A stretch of DNA of 64,000 nt from Acanthaster planci (GCF_001949145.1 NW_019091406.1:716685-780684); one strand, 5' to 3'. Counted from the first letter of the stretch, positions 1 through 12,544 are shown. Notes: generated by a model from the letters alone, not told the origin. Made by a program: numbers and translations.

Positions 1-470
1 CGGGCCAGTACCTGGATGTCCAACACCAAGTCCACAGGGCCTATAGACCTACATCTTCCAAGTTAATCCTTCACAGATGCCAAAACAACCTTTCTGATTA
101 CATTTATTTGGCAGAGGGCACCAAGACCTTTTTGGCTGTGTTGTGCAGAATGCATCAACCGAGAATTAAAGAAACCCTTTTTTATTTCACATACAATGCA
201 CATAAAACACAACGCGCCAGAGTTCTGCAAGTCAACTTGGACCAGCTCCTCCAAGCAACAGAATACTCCAGCATGAGGTTACTTCTGCCTGTGTTTGAAA
301 ATCAGTGAACAGAGCATCAAATCATCTACATAAAAAAAAACTAATGCTGAACAATTCGTCAAACTAAGTGTACTTGAGGACACCAAATACATGATTATAC
401 ACTCAGCTGACTTTCTTGGATGAATGTGCGTGGTCGTGAAGATGTTACGGCGGAGTTTACGTATACTCAC
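1..470. other. Intron of the cytochrome b561 gene
   Basis: This stretch follows the exon 3 donor on the minus strand. I searched it for the expected last helix and tail of cytochrome b561 and saw no convincing exon, so the terminal exon is assumed to lie beyond position 1. Confidence 0.5.
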
Positions 471-628
471 GGCATGGCAAAGAAGAGCTTGTTGTTAATA
501 CCAGTCAGTGCAGTGACACTGACCAGTCCTAGCAGGGTAACCCCAAGGAACTTGTGGTAGGGCAGGACGGCGGCCCGTCTTGTTTCGTTCAGCTTCGGGT
601 ACAGGAAAGACACGAAGCCGCCGATAAA
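471..628 (-). CDS. CYB561: Cytochrome b561 coding exon 3
   Basis: Acceptor cttcttttgcag precedes 628. The exon encodes FIGGFVSFLYP, the fourth haem histidine in LPYHKF, and a helix ending GINNKLFFAM. It ends in phase 2 at donor GTGAGT (470-465). Confidence 0.9.
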
Positions 629-2600
629 CTGCAAAAGAAGTCGGGGAACATTGTCAATGCCGGAATCTTCTGATTGAACATGTGGAGACTGAATTTTGTG
701 GCTACGGCTGGAACTTACGTGTGCTCCTATGGAAGCTGCTGGATAAATGGCTGCGTTTGTGCACATGTACGTATGGTACTCTCAGCCATAGCCAGTGGAT
801 TGGACACAGCCCTACTGAGGTGGATCTGCTGCTCAGCTTGCGTAAATATTTAAGTCATACATGCCTGTTTGATGTTCCTTTCCTTCAACTACTCCATGTA
901 TGCGTCCAAAATTTGAGAACATAGAATGACAAGCACAAGAGCAATTTCATAACGCTGCTTAAGCGAAAAAGTTGTTTAAGCATGAAAAAACCTTGCTTTA
1001 CAAATCACGTTAGCAGCCAAAACGTCTTGTGATGTATATTGTTTGATGTATATTGTACCTGTCTTTTGGTTAGCATGACAATACACAAGAGTTTGAGCTG
1101 GGGTAACCTTTCTTAATTAAGCAAGGTTTTTTCGTCCTTAAGCATATTCTGTGCTTAAGCAGCTCTATGAAACTGGCCCCAGGGCTGACACTTAAGTCCT
1201 GTCTTCTGATGGCTTTGGAGAATCTGCAAAGCTATCAAAAGCATATGACTAGTATAAAAGCACACGGATAAAACAGTGAACAAAATACCTGCAGGCAGAA
1301 CAAGATGAACGTGGGTAGACCGACCCAGCTGTGTAAGGTGTACATGTTGGGAATGCCAGCCTTATTGTGGAACCGGAAGACGGCCTTGAGGGCAATGACC
1401 CCACAGATGATGGCCAGGGCCTGCATTAGCATGTGGATCGTCTTGACCACTGTCTTGTTCTCCTTGCGGAAGATGCGGAACATCAGGATGGCTGAAAGAA
1501 GAGACGAGTGATTCAGGGAACTACGGTGACTGGAATGTGGAATGCAGTGCACTGTTATTTATACCCATCAGAAACTGGCGTAATGCCGGAGCTAAGCTGG
1601 CACAAACAGAAAATTCCCATCTTGATCCACATGAAGCAAGATATGAGATGGAGAGAACCCCCTGCTTTGTGTTGGTCATTGTTTCACTTGAATTTGAGGA
1701 ATTCTTTACAGACATCTAGGGGGATGTGTTAGTTATCAATAGTCTATAGTGTGTAAAGCGATTGGACAAGTTGAGGGGTACCCCTCGGTCTCCTTTCTGG
1801 CTGGATATATCTTGATCAATCCAAACAATGGGAACCAATTGTTTCCCACTCATTCCCCATGTTTCAACGGCAATCAATACTGACTTCCTGATGTACCAAA
1901 ACAATAATAATAACAGGATTATATATCGCACTTTTAACTAAGTTCAAAGCGCTTTCCATCATTACAACCCCTGCTCATTCGGCCCATGAAACATTCCAAA
2001 TACCATCTCAGCTCCCTGGGGAGTATGGGTAATTCCAGATATTATGGGGTCCATATTTTTTCGCGTCCCTGTCACATCTGACATATGATTTTGCAAATTC
2101 ACAATTTCCAAGAGTGATGAACGAATGCAAATTACCTGCCAAACAAACAGTAATGAGTTTGAAATCAATTCCTGTAATATTTCCATATCAAATAACAAAG
2201 GCCCGATATAACAAGGATATGCAAATGTCACACTTTTGGACCCCTGATTTCTGTAATTACCCATATACAACTCGATGCTGCCATTTCAGCACAAAGCAGC
2301 TAAATCGACCACAAGAACCATCTCTGCCTCACAGGTATCCAGTCACTCCAGGGTGCGGAGTGCCGTACTAATGAGCTTCCCTTTCTTTCACTTGTCTTCC
2401 AATCTCACACAGCCTAACTCACCGTCTCCGTAGAAGAAGACAAGTCCTAGAATCATTAACAGCGGATGCAGGTTGAACTCCTTAGCCGAGCCGTCCCAGG
2501 CAAAGCCTCCCAGGTAGTGCCCCGTCCAGTAGCCCGCCAGGATCAGGACCAAGACCACTGCAACCTGGGAGGCTAGGACTAAGGGGTAGAAGGCGCTCAT
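471..2600 (-). CDS. CYB561: Cytochrome b561-family transmembrane electron carrier, partial (three exons; 3' end off the window)
   Basis: Coding exons join as 2600-2423, 1491-1289 and 628-471; reading phases match (1, 0, then 2 at the edge) and give 179 complete codons. Cytochromes b561 are di-haem proteins with six helices that pass electrons from ascorbate across a membrane, and some members reduce ferric iron. All four family haem-ligand histidines are visible: in FNLHPL (exon 1), KTIHML and YTLHSW (exon 2), and LPYHKF (exon 3). Hydrophobic helices alternate with short loops as in the family. The ATG at 2600 is followed directly by a first helix of normal position. The ending GINNKLFF and the FFYG after the first haem histidine look closer to the CYB561A3 (lysosomal) branch than to CYB561 or CYBRD1, but that assignment is tentative. 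The last helix and tail are missing because the donor at 470-465 leads off the left edge. Family is certain; subtype is not. Confidence 0.93.
945..1172. mobile_element. MITE-like inverted-repeat element (TTTCATA.. / GCTTAAGC family)
   Basis: The ends are inverted: TTTCATAACGCTGCTTAAGC at the left and GCTTAAGCAGCTCTATGAAA at the right. A second inverted pair lies just inside (AAAACCTTGCTT against AAGCAAGGTTTT). It sits in the cytochrome b561 intron. No coding capacity is seen. Confidence 0.7.
1289..1491 (-). CDS. CYB561: Cytochrome b561 coding exon 2
   Basis: Acceptor ctttcag precedes position 1491; the split codon with exon 1 gives alanine, then ILMFRIFRKE. It carries two haem-ligand histidines (KTIHML and the hallmark YTLHSW) and ends CLQ in phase 0 at donor GTATTT (1288-1283). 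Confidence 0.92.
1637..1814. mobile_element. MITE family M1, copy 1 (CAAGATAT termini)
   Basis: Terminal inverted repeats start caagatatgagatggag and end ctggatatatcttg. The interior (ttggtcattgtttc, ttctttacagacatctaggg, gatgtgttag) is clearly shared with the copy at 47403-47570. It lies in the cytochrome b561 intron and has no coding capacity. Confidence 0.75.
2024..2265. mobile_element. MITE family M2, copy 1 (TGGGTAATTCCAGA termini)
   Basis: Terminal inverted repeats begin tatgggtaattccagat and end ctgtaattacccata, with ggggtcca / tggacccc just inside. The same ends and subterminal cgtccctgtcacatctg occur in the copy at 12545-12788. It lies in the cytochrome b561 intron. Confidence 0.75.
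2423..2600 (-). CDS. CYB561: Cytochrome b561 coding exon 1
   Basis: Starts with ATG at 2600-2598 and encodes the first helix, a GYWTGHYLGG loop and the start of the next helix with the FNLHPL haem histidine. It ends in phase 1 at a consensus donor GTGAGT (2422-2417). A pyrimidine tract and AG at 2649-2648 suggest that the 5' UTR part of this exon begins near 2647, so an upstream non-coding exon probably exists. Confidence 0.9.
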
Positions 2601-2647
2601 GGTGGCAGCTGGCTGACTGGATCCCTTCGGTTGGATAGTCCTTTCTT

Positions 2648-3700
2648 CTATGCAATATACAAGAAAAAAAATCTTCAATCAGTAATTATCAGAAAAACAC
2701 AGAACTTGACAAGATCTTAACTAAAATAATTAAGAGGTTCCTCACAAGTTACATTGATGCCCAACTTCTCATTCCGTATACATGTACATTTAGCATGTCA
2801 CACCTAGTGCAGAAGCGCTAGATTTCTATATAACTCTCCCCTACATGTACATAATGTACGTGTACATACATGTACATGTATATTACTAACAAAAAAATAA
2901 CTGCAAACTCGTGGAACATGGAGAACTTTACTAAATGCACGACTGTCAAATACTGTAGGCTATAGCTTGCTGCAATGTTAGTCAGTTCATGCATTAGTGG
3001 TAAAACTTCCATAACATCCTTTGTCGTATTTCTAGAATTCAGAAAAAACGTACGCTCTTTTCATGACATGATTTAAATCCCGTCTAGCACGTTTTCTTGT
3101 GTAACTGTGTTATGCAAGGTCTCCGGCGGGTTGAATTGTATGCATGATTGCTCACCCACACGGTCATGGTTTGTTCCTCGGCAAAGTGGGATAGTGCGAC
3201 AGAAACGTGGCGGCGAGTGCGATGCACAACAAATATGAGTTGAGGTGCTGACTGCTAAAAGTAAAATAAACTAAGGTTATCTCCACAGAATAGGCCACTG
3301 ATACCCGAGAAATCCATTTGCCACTTGTTACATGAACACCTGCAGACTCAACCGGCGACGTACTCACTAGGAGCTCAAGGACTGCTTACAAGAATTTTCG
3401 TCAGATCGCGGATTATTCATGCAATCATAACGAGCATAACCACTAAAGATCACTTGCCATTTCGGCGGGGTTCTACCGCGGCTTCCGAGTTGTTTGACGT
3501 TTGAATTTCCTCGCTTGCCATCATGTAAAAAGAGGATCTTGCCACAGACAGTCACATTCAACTTTCAAGGATCACAACCGAGCTTATGAAAGAGACGAAC
3601 CAAGTTGAAATAACCTTTGAGTCTCCCAGCGATTGGTTAGCCTTATGGCTCCATGATCGGTTATCTCCTAGTTTAGTTTAACATTAATAATAGCACGACG
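2648..3700. other. Upstream region of the cytochrome b561 gene
   Basis: It should hold the promoter and any non-coding first exon. An alternating tacatgtacatgta simple-sequence patch lies at about 2843-2882. The part from 3300 to 3560 is richer in CG and is a reasonable place for the start site, but no core promoter element or exon can be fixed by eye. Confidence 0.3.
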
Positions 3701-5319
3701 GTTCTAAAGTTCATAAGCAAACTGTTTGTTTGTTTTTTGTTCCAAAATCAGATCCCATCAGGCTGATGGGAATAAACTCGAAAAACGATTCGTGAGTTTC
3801 ACACATTTTTCGATCTCAATCCACGTGAAGGTTGCACGACCTAACAACCAAAAGAGCACCCCCGCTTCTATCTTCGTCGAGACCGCGGACTCGCGACTGC
3901 GTCGTGTACACGTTCGGCAGACGCGCCGTGCCAAAGCCAAAATGCCACGAATTGTTTTTCTTCCGCATCCGGGTCATGAACAAGACTATCCATTTCGATG
4001 CGCTCAAATCAGAAGGTTTTATGAAATCATATCATCAGTAGGCGATTTCTTCCGCTGAAAGTCCGTTCATTTCATTATCAGTTTATACGACACACAAATC
4101 ACGTGCTGCATTCTGTCGATAGGCAAAGTTGTCATGGTCCGTCCCCGGATGAAAAGTTGAAATCTATTAGTGGCCTTGGGCTCCCGCACGTCATGTAAAA
4201 AACTAGCCTAGCAGAGAAATAACCATTCAGTAAAAGAAAATATTCAGCGAAATCAAAGCCCTAATTCCTATTGTTAATTGGCTCGTTCTCGGCAGATTCT
4301 TGATAGGCATTGTTTTTCCGAGTAACAATACTTAATAAGCACCCTGGTAAAATTGAGCTCTCTCGGTTAACTTAAGGCGAATGGTACAAATTTGGCCCGG
4401 GAATGGCAGGTGTTGTTGGGAGAGGGGATCAAGCCATGCCCCATGAAGATGTAAAATCCGATCCCACGTAGGGCCTACAAGAAGCATTTCGCGATTGCCT
4501 GCATGTATGCTCCTAACGGAAATGATTAATTTGGGCGGGCGGTTGGCAGACGACACAATTAAGGCTTATACATGTACTAGCCTACACGGCCGAAAGCTGG
4601 AGATGCATGCATCCTTGAAACGCACGCACCCGACGGAGCAAAAGTAGGCTGTTTGTGAAGAGGCGAAAACTGCCCCACACATTAGGGGGCTTATTATGAT
4701 CGACAGCAGAAAGTTAATTTTCATCAACTTAGGCGGAATAACACGGCAGTACACGTATGAGTAGGCCCATACATCACTCGGTCGTGATTTTTAGTCATTT
4801 TGGCGTGAATTTTCGAACAATTTCATTAAAACAGCATAGGGGCCTACGGCTTCCAATATTATCGGGCTCGTTTTCTACAAGAGATGTCTTTGGTGAACGT
4901 TAACGCATCATTCCATTTTTGTGCGGCATCCATGAAGTCTAGTTTAACGCACGGTATGCGTCCAAGCAAAGTTTCAGATCTTACCACAACTGTCGTAGGA
5001 TATTGAACCCTAACAGTCCCAAATCCTCTGATTGCAATATGATTTTACATACAAGTGAGACACGCTGCATCCGTCAAAAACATCTTGTCCCAGACACGTA
5101 ATACATGGCTCTCTGATGTTCCAAGCCCTTGCGACGAACCGTGAAATTAACTCTGCCAACAATTAAAACGCAAAAGCTGGAGCCATTTTAATACGTCCAT
5201 TTCAAACTGTGAATTATAATTCATATGACAGCTTATCACGTGCCCGGCTGGCAGAGAATGTTAAGTGGTTCCTACCATGCGTAAACACTGACGAGGCACT
5301 TTTTGTACCGCGATTCCAT

Positions 5320-5374
5320 TAGCCAAGTACAGTAGGCTGGAAGGATGCCGTTAGCCAAGTACAGTAGACTATTT
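5320..5374. repeat. Short tandem duplication
   Basis: The phrase ttagccaagtacagtag occurs twice, about 29 bases apart. Each copy is followed by g/act. Probably a simple local duplication. Confidence 0.6.
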
Positions 5375-8300
5375 GGAAAGCTGCAATGCCCGACAGTAGT
5401 TTCACGTATTGGCACGTAGGCCTAGGCCTGCTGTTACATAAAATGGATTGTCGAATATTAAGTGAGCCCTCCACATGCAGAATATAATTATGAGGCGATT
5501 AAAGATACAGACACGGCAAAGTTCTGTCCGATCCATTACTAATCAACCAGTAGACCACTTCCATGCACCGACGACAATCGCTAGAGGGTTTTTCTCCTTT
5601 ATTAAAAAATCATTGCAAGATTTTAACCAAGCATTTTTTTTACAAGAGCGAAGACTTGCCCTCAGGTGTGACGTTAGAACAAAGTCTCTATTCGGCAGTG
5701 CAGAATCATCGTGTTGAGTATTTTGCATTTTGTGACAATATCCCCATTTCCACTTTTAAGTTTAGCGTGTAGGATGGGTTTAGTTCCAGAGTGTATCGAA
5801 GTTACACAACTAACGGTCTGCGAAGTTTGTCTCTGTCGAGAGAGAGAGCCATTCTATATGCATGTAGTATTTTCACTTGCAGACTATTAAGGAGAAAATT
5901 TAATCGACACATCGACGGGCTGATCCGGAGGAGGGGTGGCAAAGGGGCCTTTCTCAAAGGAACAACCCCCCCCCATGTGTTTTGTTTTTGTTTTTGAAAA
6001 ATAACGATGGAAAGGTATATGGGTTTATTTCATGTCATCCTCATTTCTTCAGAAAGCGTGTAAAGCCATAAAACAGTCTCAACCCTCAGAGAGGCCATAA
6101 AAGGTTACATCAGCAAAACTGTCAAATTTTTTGCTCCCCCAGAAACGGGCCTTGACAACTGGTTGCCGGCCTCAAATCGATATCTGCCAAGCAGGCCTCG
6201 ATACCCATTCGTATATCTCGCCACCCAAGAAGATAACAGACGAGGTTGATATGTCCAAGACTGGAACCCTATAGGATACTCCTTGGTTTTATCATTTATG
6301 TGGCCACCTTTGCCCTTCTCTTCCCCAGATAGGTACTTATTTTTGTTAGTGTAATCAAAGGGTTTCTGCAAAGCCATTTTTTAATATAAAGCTTCAAATG
6401 CACCGTTCTGTCTCAGCTAACCTTATTTTCATTTTTTTTTTTTTAGTATTTTACAGGAAAGTTTGCCGCCTTTCTAGTTTTATGCTAATGAGATTTCCAT
6501 ATTCATGAGTAAAATTGCGACGCCACCCCGGGAAGAACCCTTCAGTGTTACATTAGTTTGTGCACAAAAATGCTGCTTTTTCATACTTTGTTGGCCTAAA
6601 TTTTCTTTTCCTTAGTGTTTCATTGTTGTGCAGAATCCAGTGAGCAACCCTTTCTCAGAAATGCTTTCAGTGAGTAAATTATGGATTCAAAATTTAAAAA
6701 AATAAATGAATCGTTAATGAATGACGTCACAGCAATAGTGCCCTCAGTTAACCAGAAAAGCACAGATAATTATGAATGTTTCAATAAGTACACCTTTCTC
6801 GGCACATTAAACCTAAAAAAAAGCATGTCACATAGTTTCATATATCAAAAAAGAGTATAAAGTAGCACAAAAAGGTATCTTATAAAAACTCATTTCAGCC
6901 ACCCTATAAACTCACGTCGTAGAACATTAGTTAAACATTATCACCACATCCAAGATAAAAGCCAAAGAACTTTGTTAGCCGTCTAACGATAACAACAAAA
7001 CAATCAAAGCTTTAAGATAAACCAGCATCGCTCTTAGACAAGCAACACACATAATGCCAAAATAGACGGAAGACGGAAGTTAGGTGGCATACAAGGGAAC
7101 AATCAAGCATCTCCACTATCAAATCCAAGTATCAAAGTTATGCTTCTAATCAAATTTTACAATTTTTTCATAGTTTGAAACTTAGGCTTTGGGTAAACAA
7201 ACATGACCGTTTCAGCTGCAGTAACACGGTTCTGTAGCGTATTTACACAACCCTCCCCCTGGTTCCCTTAACTAGAACATATCCAAGATTGAGATAGCCT
7301 CTTTCGCGGAGACAGCTCTAGCGGCCACTGAGATGGAAAACAGAGGCTGTTTGCTTATCGGGGATCTTATTGATGTAAAACCGTCTGCTGGAAATTTGGC
7401 AGTGACATTTAGGTCTGACCCTACTTTAGCACGGCGAAGGGATACCCGATGGATGAGTGTAGGATTAAAGGAGAACAGTGCGCCTGGGGCCGAGGACTGT
7501 AAGGGAAACAAGACCAAAATGGCGAAATTGGCTGGCGGGTGTACGACACGGCCCACAGAAAGCAATTAACTTGGCACAACGTCGTTGTGACATTCATGGT
7601 CAGAAATCTGTAGCGACGTGTTACACCGATTTTGATGCCTTTATCTGGAACGGATCCGTTTCGGCTTTCAAATTTCGGCTCCAAGAAGCACCATAATTTC
7701 AGTTCCGATGCTTACAGTTATATGCTGGTTTTGTACTTGGCATTCCTTTGAAAGGATAGAATTTATTATTTATTTCATGCGATGAGAATTTTGTGGCCGA
7801 AGGTTGTTACCATATCAATATTAATATTTTAGCAGGAGGACAGCAATTCTATATTTACACGCACACAAACAGTAAGGATTTAAGAATTCACCTATCAGAT
7901 GCAGAGCCGGAAAAGCTATTATTATTTCTGTTTTACAGCAAAGCATGCATGTAATTGATAATTCTTTCAAAATTGATGTCGTCGATCATCCTAATATGAA
8001 CACCGGGCATCATGATGTGAAAATCTCGTCGGGAATGGACGGGATAAGATTTTGCTCGTCATTTTGAATTTCAAGCCTCGCTTGTCCCAAGATGCCAGTG
8101 TAAACAATGCCTTTGTTTGGGCAGTTTGGTTAATAATCGTCCAACGTGGACTCCCATTAGGGTCCAGAAGATTTGGGAGCTGAGAGGGCCGTGTTGATTG
8201 TGCCTAAAAAATTATATCCAACGGATGGACATGCGCAGAAGCCTGATCTTTGTGGACAGAAATCTCGAGAATCAAACCACGCAGCTGTAAAATTAACGGT

Positions 8301-8548
8301 GCGATTGTCATGCATGGGAACGAGGTTGAAGGTTCCTCTGCATTTCCTTTGTCGGAATAGACATGCAGCAACGACACTTGAAACTGAGTGAGAATGCTTA
8401 AAAGCTGCTACATCATTTTATTATGGCATTGTTTGACATGACAGACATACGATTTTCGATGTTATGTGCGTAATGCATTAACTGTATTTGGGGGCATTCA
8501 ATGAGGCCCACATTCATTGTCACGGTACCCCTATAGGCCTAGAAATAA

Positions 8549-8752
8549 TCAGCAAATTTCAACAACAAATTGTTTGAAGAACGACAACGCTTTGAGACCG
8601 CTAAAAACATGCATCATGAGATGAAGGAGCCCTACGAAGAGGTTTACAAGGTTTGTACCAATTTTATAGAAGAGCCCTTAATACAGCGTGAAAGCTTATC
8701 CAAAAAGCAGCCCAAAAAGTTTGCAAAGATAAAGGACTTGCACAACCTCTAA
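8549..8752 (+). other. Possible coding fragment of unknown origin
   Basis: An open frame from just after a stop at 8546 to the TAA at 8750-8752 encodes a strongly charged, lysine- and glutamate-rich peptide (for example LFEERQRFETAKNM and KKQPKKFAKIKDLHNL) that reads more like real protein than its surroundings. The first ATG is inside, at about 8609. An acceptor-like cag lies at 8551-8553 and an AAG/GTTTGT donor-like site at about 8650. I do not recognise the family. It may be an exon of an unseen gene, a transposon relic or chance. Confidence 0.2.
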
Positions 8753-9398
8753 CTGTAAATGGTCCTTTGAAAGTGCATTGCTTTGGTTCTGAGGATATTT
8801 AAAATGTCATTTACAGAAAACGTCACACCGATGGCAGATATCATTAGTTAGGAGGTAAAGGAAGCTGCGTTGTACTTATAGGCCAAGACTAGTGTCTAGT
8901 ATCAAGACGTTTAATTAAAAAGCAAACAAAGTCGCGAGACGCGCATTTGGTGAAATGAGACAGACCTCGTAAATTCTGAGGTTGCTGGCCGTCTCTGTTA
9001 TGGTATGGCCGGGGAGAGGACTTTGCCCATCCCGGCCGCTCGAAGATGTTCGAAGGATTTCAAAGCATTTAAGCCCCAAGAAACTTTCCATTTCACTACG
9101 CCAGGGCCAAAGACACCACCTGCCCGGTTAAATGAGCGCATGCTGTACAAGGAAAACCGTCGCTTTAGCATGGAATGTGTCCTGGTCCCTCTTTTAGACG
9201 TGCAAGAGCCCTGTTGGGTTACAGCTGCCTCGCAAACTTTATTTCATGTGAATTGACGACATCGGTGAGAAAGAATATGACGCACAGTTGCCAGCGTTGG
9301 GTGATTTAACAAAAGCCAACTGAAGCGGCAAAGATATTGGAGGAAATGGGATGACGGAGTGCGATGATTCTGGTTGTAAATTACAGCAGGTGACAGAC

Positions 9399-9821
9399 CA
9401 GAGGCGTAACCGGGGGGGGGGGCAACCCCCCCCCCGCTCTCCGGTTGGAAATTGGGATCTGTTGCTACGCCATCTGTATAATGTCTTGATATGTACTTAT
9501 CACAGCAAAAACTAGATTCACCATTAAACACTTCTCTAAACGATTTGCTGCTATCAGTTTGTAAACATGTTCAGACACTAAACGTATCAGTTTTGACAGA
9601 TAGTGCACTGGATATTGATGTTTGGGAACTGGACAACGAATGTTCAGCATCCAAACATGTTAACAGTGTGATAGCAAAAAGAGTGATAGCAACACAGTTT
9701 TTAGAGTGTAGTGTGGACAAGGTTCATGAAAGAGACAGCCACCATACAAACTCAGATGGGTAGCCCGGGAAGGGAAAATCTCCCCCGAAGGAACTTACCC
9801 CCCCAGCCTGGCTACGTTACT
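9399..9821. mobile_element. hAT-like non-autonomous element
   Basis: The left end is CAGAGGCGTAACC and the right end GGCTACGTTACTG, imperfect inverted repeats. The flanks tgacagac (9391-9398) and tgacaaac (9822-9829) match in 7 of 8 bases, as expected for the 8-bp target duplication of hAT transposons. At 423 bp it is longer than the other copies here. Runs of G and C flank a unique core with a 90-codon open frame of no known family. Confidence 0.6.
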
Positions 9822-9925
9822 GTGACAAACCATGTCTGCAACTTGTGCATCAAATTTCCTTTGATATAGGCGTCGTGTTTCGAACTGACGGAACGTTTTA
9901 TACCAATGTGGATTCTCCTATATCG

Positions 9926-10130
9926 CTCTAAAAACTCCCGGGTCAAATTGACCCAGAATAGGGTCCCATTCGGTATGACCCTTTCCGGGTCAAATTATGA
10001 CCCACAAAGGGTCAAGTGTAACCCAGAAAGGGTCAAATATGACCCGAAAGGGAGTCATATTTTGACACAGAAAAGGGTTACGCCGAATGGTACCCAATTC
10101 TGGGTCAATCTGACCCGCGAGTTTTTAGAG
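9926..10130. mobile_element. MITE with GGGTCA/TGACCC internal repeats
   Basis: Near-perfect inverted ends of about 45 bp run from CTCTAAAAACTCCCGGGTCA inward and mirror at the right as TGACCCGCGAGTTTTTAGAG. The interior is a series of short palindromic gggtcaaatatgaccc-type units. No coding capacity. Confidence 0.8.
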
Positions 10131-11026
10131 TACGAAGGGCGGATCTGCTATTTTGTTTCTGAGCTAACTTAAACAGAGAAAAACCTAGTACATATAAAAT
10201 TGACAATGCTGCTGAAATTTCAAGTAAAGGGGTATCCAAAGCTGTTCCGTTGTGCGTACAAAAGTTGCTTCATTTGGAAGCGATCGAAATCAGGTGAATG
10301 CGTGAGAGGGAATGTTGTAGTTCGACGCTTTTGAAGGCGCGTCGATGTCTTCTGAGGTTTGGCATTTGTAATGAATCCGCACGACAATGATGTACAACCC
10401 ACAGACTATTTTCGAGACGGGGCCTACCGATGCTCCCTGTGTAAGATCTGGAGTTTATCTTACAAAATGACGCAAACAACTGGGTTAGTTTCGGCAAAGC
10501 TGAGTAGGACGTGTCTGCCTTAGGGAACCGAACACCGCATCCACCAAGAGAAACACAACTGCAGGTTCTCGTTCATATCGTTGCCGCAGGGAACAGTCCA
10601 CAACGTCAATATGACGTCATACAAGGGGGGCAATCTTCCCCGTTGCTCTTAGATACACGCTGCGTCATTTCATTTGCCATTCCCGAACAGTGAACGCGTG
10701 ACGATAATACGATGAGGTATTCCGCGAGACAGCTCTCATTGTTTTTTACTCGTCGCCCAATTTCTGCTTGCCCTCTGTTCCATGCTCGAGCGAAGGTGGA
10801 AAACTGCAAGCTTTATCATTAATTTGAAAAGGTATCTAGTCATGATTACAAAACGTGCCTCACTTAATTCCACGGGTTCATCCAGGACAATCGTCCCGAA
10901 CATGCTCATTGTTTTGTTAATCACGTGTTTGTTTGTCATTACTGCAACTAAAGTCCACTTAAAACATGAAAGCGCAACACTGGAATGTGCAATGTAAACA
11001 CGGAAAGATACAATTTAAGATGTAGG
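10131..11026. other. Intergenic, nothing recognised
   Basis: No gene, RNA or mobile element could be supported in this stretch. Confidence 0.5.
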
Positions 11027-11205
11027 TTGATATTGAAAACGGTAGCTCTGCCTATGTAAACATTTTTATAAGAATAAATATGAACAGACGGTGAGTTTAA
11101 TCAAATATATCAAAGAGGATAACATTACAGTTTGATGTTGATACGCTCTGCCTATGTAAAGTTTTCATAATATGAACAGATGGTGAGTTTAATCATATGA
11201 AATCA
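11027..11205. repeat. Two-copy tandem duplication
   Basis: Two diverged copies, about 100 bp apart, share gctctgcctatgtaaa, then atatgaacaga followed by ggtgagtttaatca, in the same order. The first copy spans about 11029-11112 and the second about 11133-11204. Confidence 0.7.
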
Positions 11206-11294
11206 ACGAGAACAAAAATATTATTCGCAACTTTGATAGTGTGTCATAACAGCAGACAGCGAAAAAACTCATAGCTGAATATGAACAGCGTCTT

Positions 11295-11509
11295 TACACT
11301 GTAAAAAGGGTGGTCAATTTTGGGCTGATATTTTGCCCAATGTTGGTAAAAAATATCAACTTAGCAACCTTTGGGCAAATTCTTCCCAATATTTGGTCAA
11401 TTTTTGACCAACAGTGACGGAAAATTGACCAACAATGTGATAGCTTTAACCAAGGTTGGGCAAATAACAAATGTCCGACACTGTTTTGACCAACGTTTGT
11501 TACAGTGTA
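11295..11509. mobile_element. MITE with TACACTGTAA termini
   Basis: The left end TACACTGTAAAAA and right end TTACAGTGTA are inverted, and the subterminal ggtggtcaatttt mirrors aaaactgaccaac-like sequence near the right end. The interior repeats ttgggcaaat and ttgaccaa motifs in both orientations. Confidence 0.7.
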
Positions 11510-12544
11510 GCCCCGCCCACACCTCACACAATGAAGCAAAATGAAATAACTAGCAGCTCCCATCATCGTATACGATTAACGTGTGTCGTCCTGATGTGAT
11601 AAGATTACATTTAAGTGTAGCCTCGGGTACCAGTCGTCGGTAGAAATTGGTTTGGACTGCCGCGCACTGTCTGGCCAAGGGCATAAGGCAAGGACACACA
11701 CACAAAGACCCCTGATTGTTGGATAACCAAATGCTCAATGTGAGTTAAATCCGCCAACATAATGGGTCGGATCAAATGATGGCAAATGTGGCACCATTCA
11801 CTTTGGCTGAGTGACAAGTATAAATTTGAAAAAAAACAAAAACACGATACCAAAGGATACTTATTCAACCAACTTGAAGTCCGATATTAAGAAAAAATAA
11901 TACGTTGAAGCCAAATCATTTTTTATCCATTTCACGTGCTGAATTCTGAAACTGTTGCTATTTCCCTAGAACTAATAATGAACGAATTATTGAGAATAAC
12001 ATTACAATATCGACAAAGAATTTAATTTCCCTTTATTAAAGTAGTCCGATAAGCGAAAACATATTAAACTGTCATGTAAAAGAACAAAGTTCCTTCAATT
12101 GACCTTCAAACGCAATCTACGTTACCTTCACCCAGCAAATGTTACTTTTGTTTCTGCCTGATTAATTTACTCATGAACACATGAAGTTATTTGCTTTATT
12201 TTTTCAAGTGACTGTACGAGCCGCAATGATATATTCACACCTGCAGCAGCAGCGGAACACAATTTCCCCTACAAAATGATAAGCACGCCTGAACTACTAC
12301 GTTATACATTGCTTATTTGATCAGCTAACAAACGAGCAGTACTTATAACCCCATGTTGAACACCGAGACCCCGAATCACTGCATGTGTTCTACCACGGTG
12401 GCTGGTTAATTATTATCTCGAAAGGACTAAGAGCGCGAGTCTAATTACCCCGTGGGGTGTCTGAATTTCGTTATTAATTGCTCGTTTTTTAAGCACCGGC
12501 TGCTCTCACGAACACACTCCTGCTCCGTAAAGGCATCGGATGGT
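11510..12544. other. Intergenic, nothing recognised
   Basis: No gene, RNA or mobile element could be supported in this stretch. Confidence 0.5.

Larger units (their letters stand above)
3701..9398. other. Intergenic, no recognisable gene
   Basis: All frames are closed or show only short, unstructured open stretches. The only items noted are a short direct duplication at about 5320-5374 and a weak coding-like piece at 8549-8752. Confidence 0.6.
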
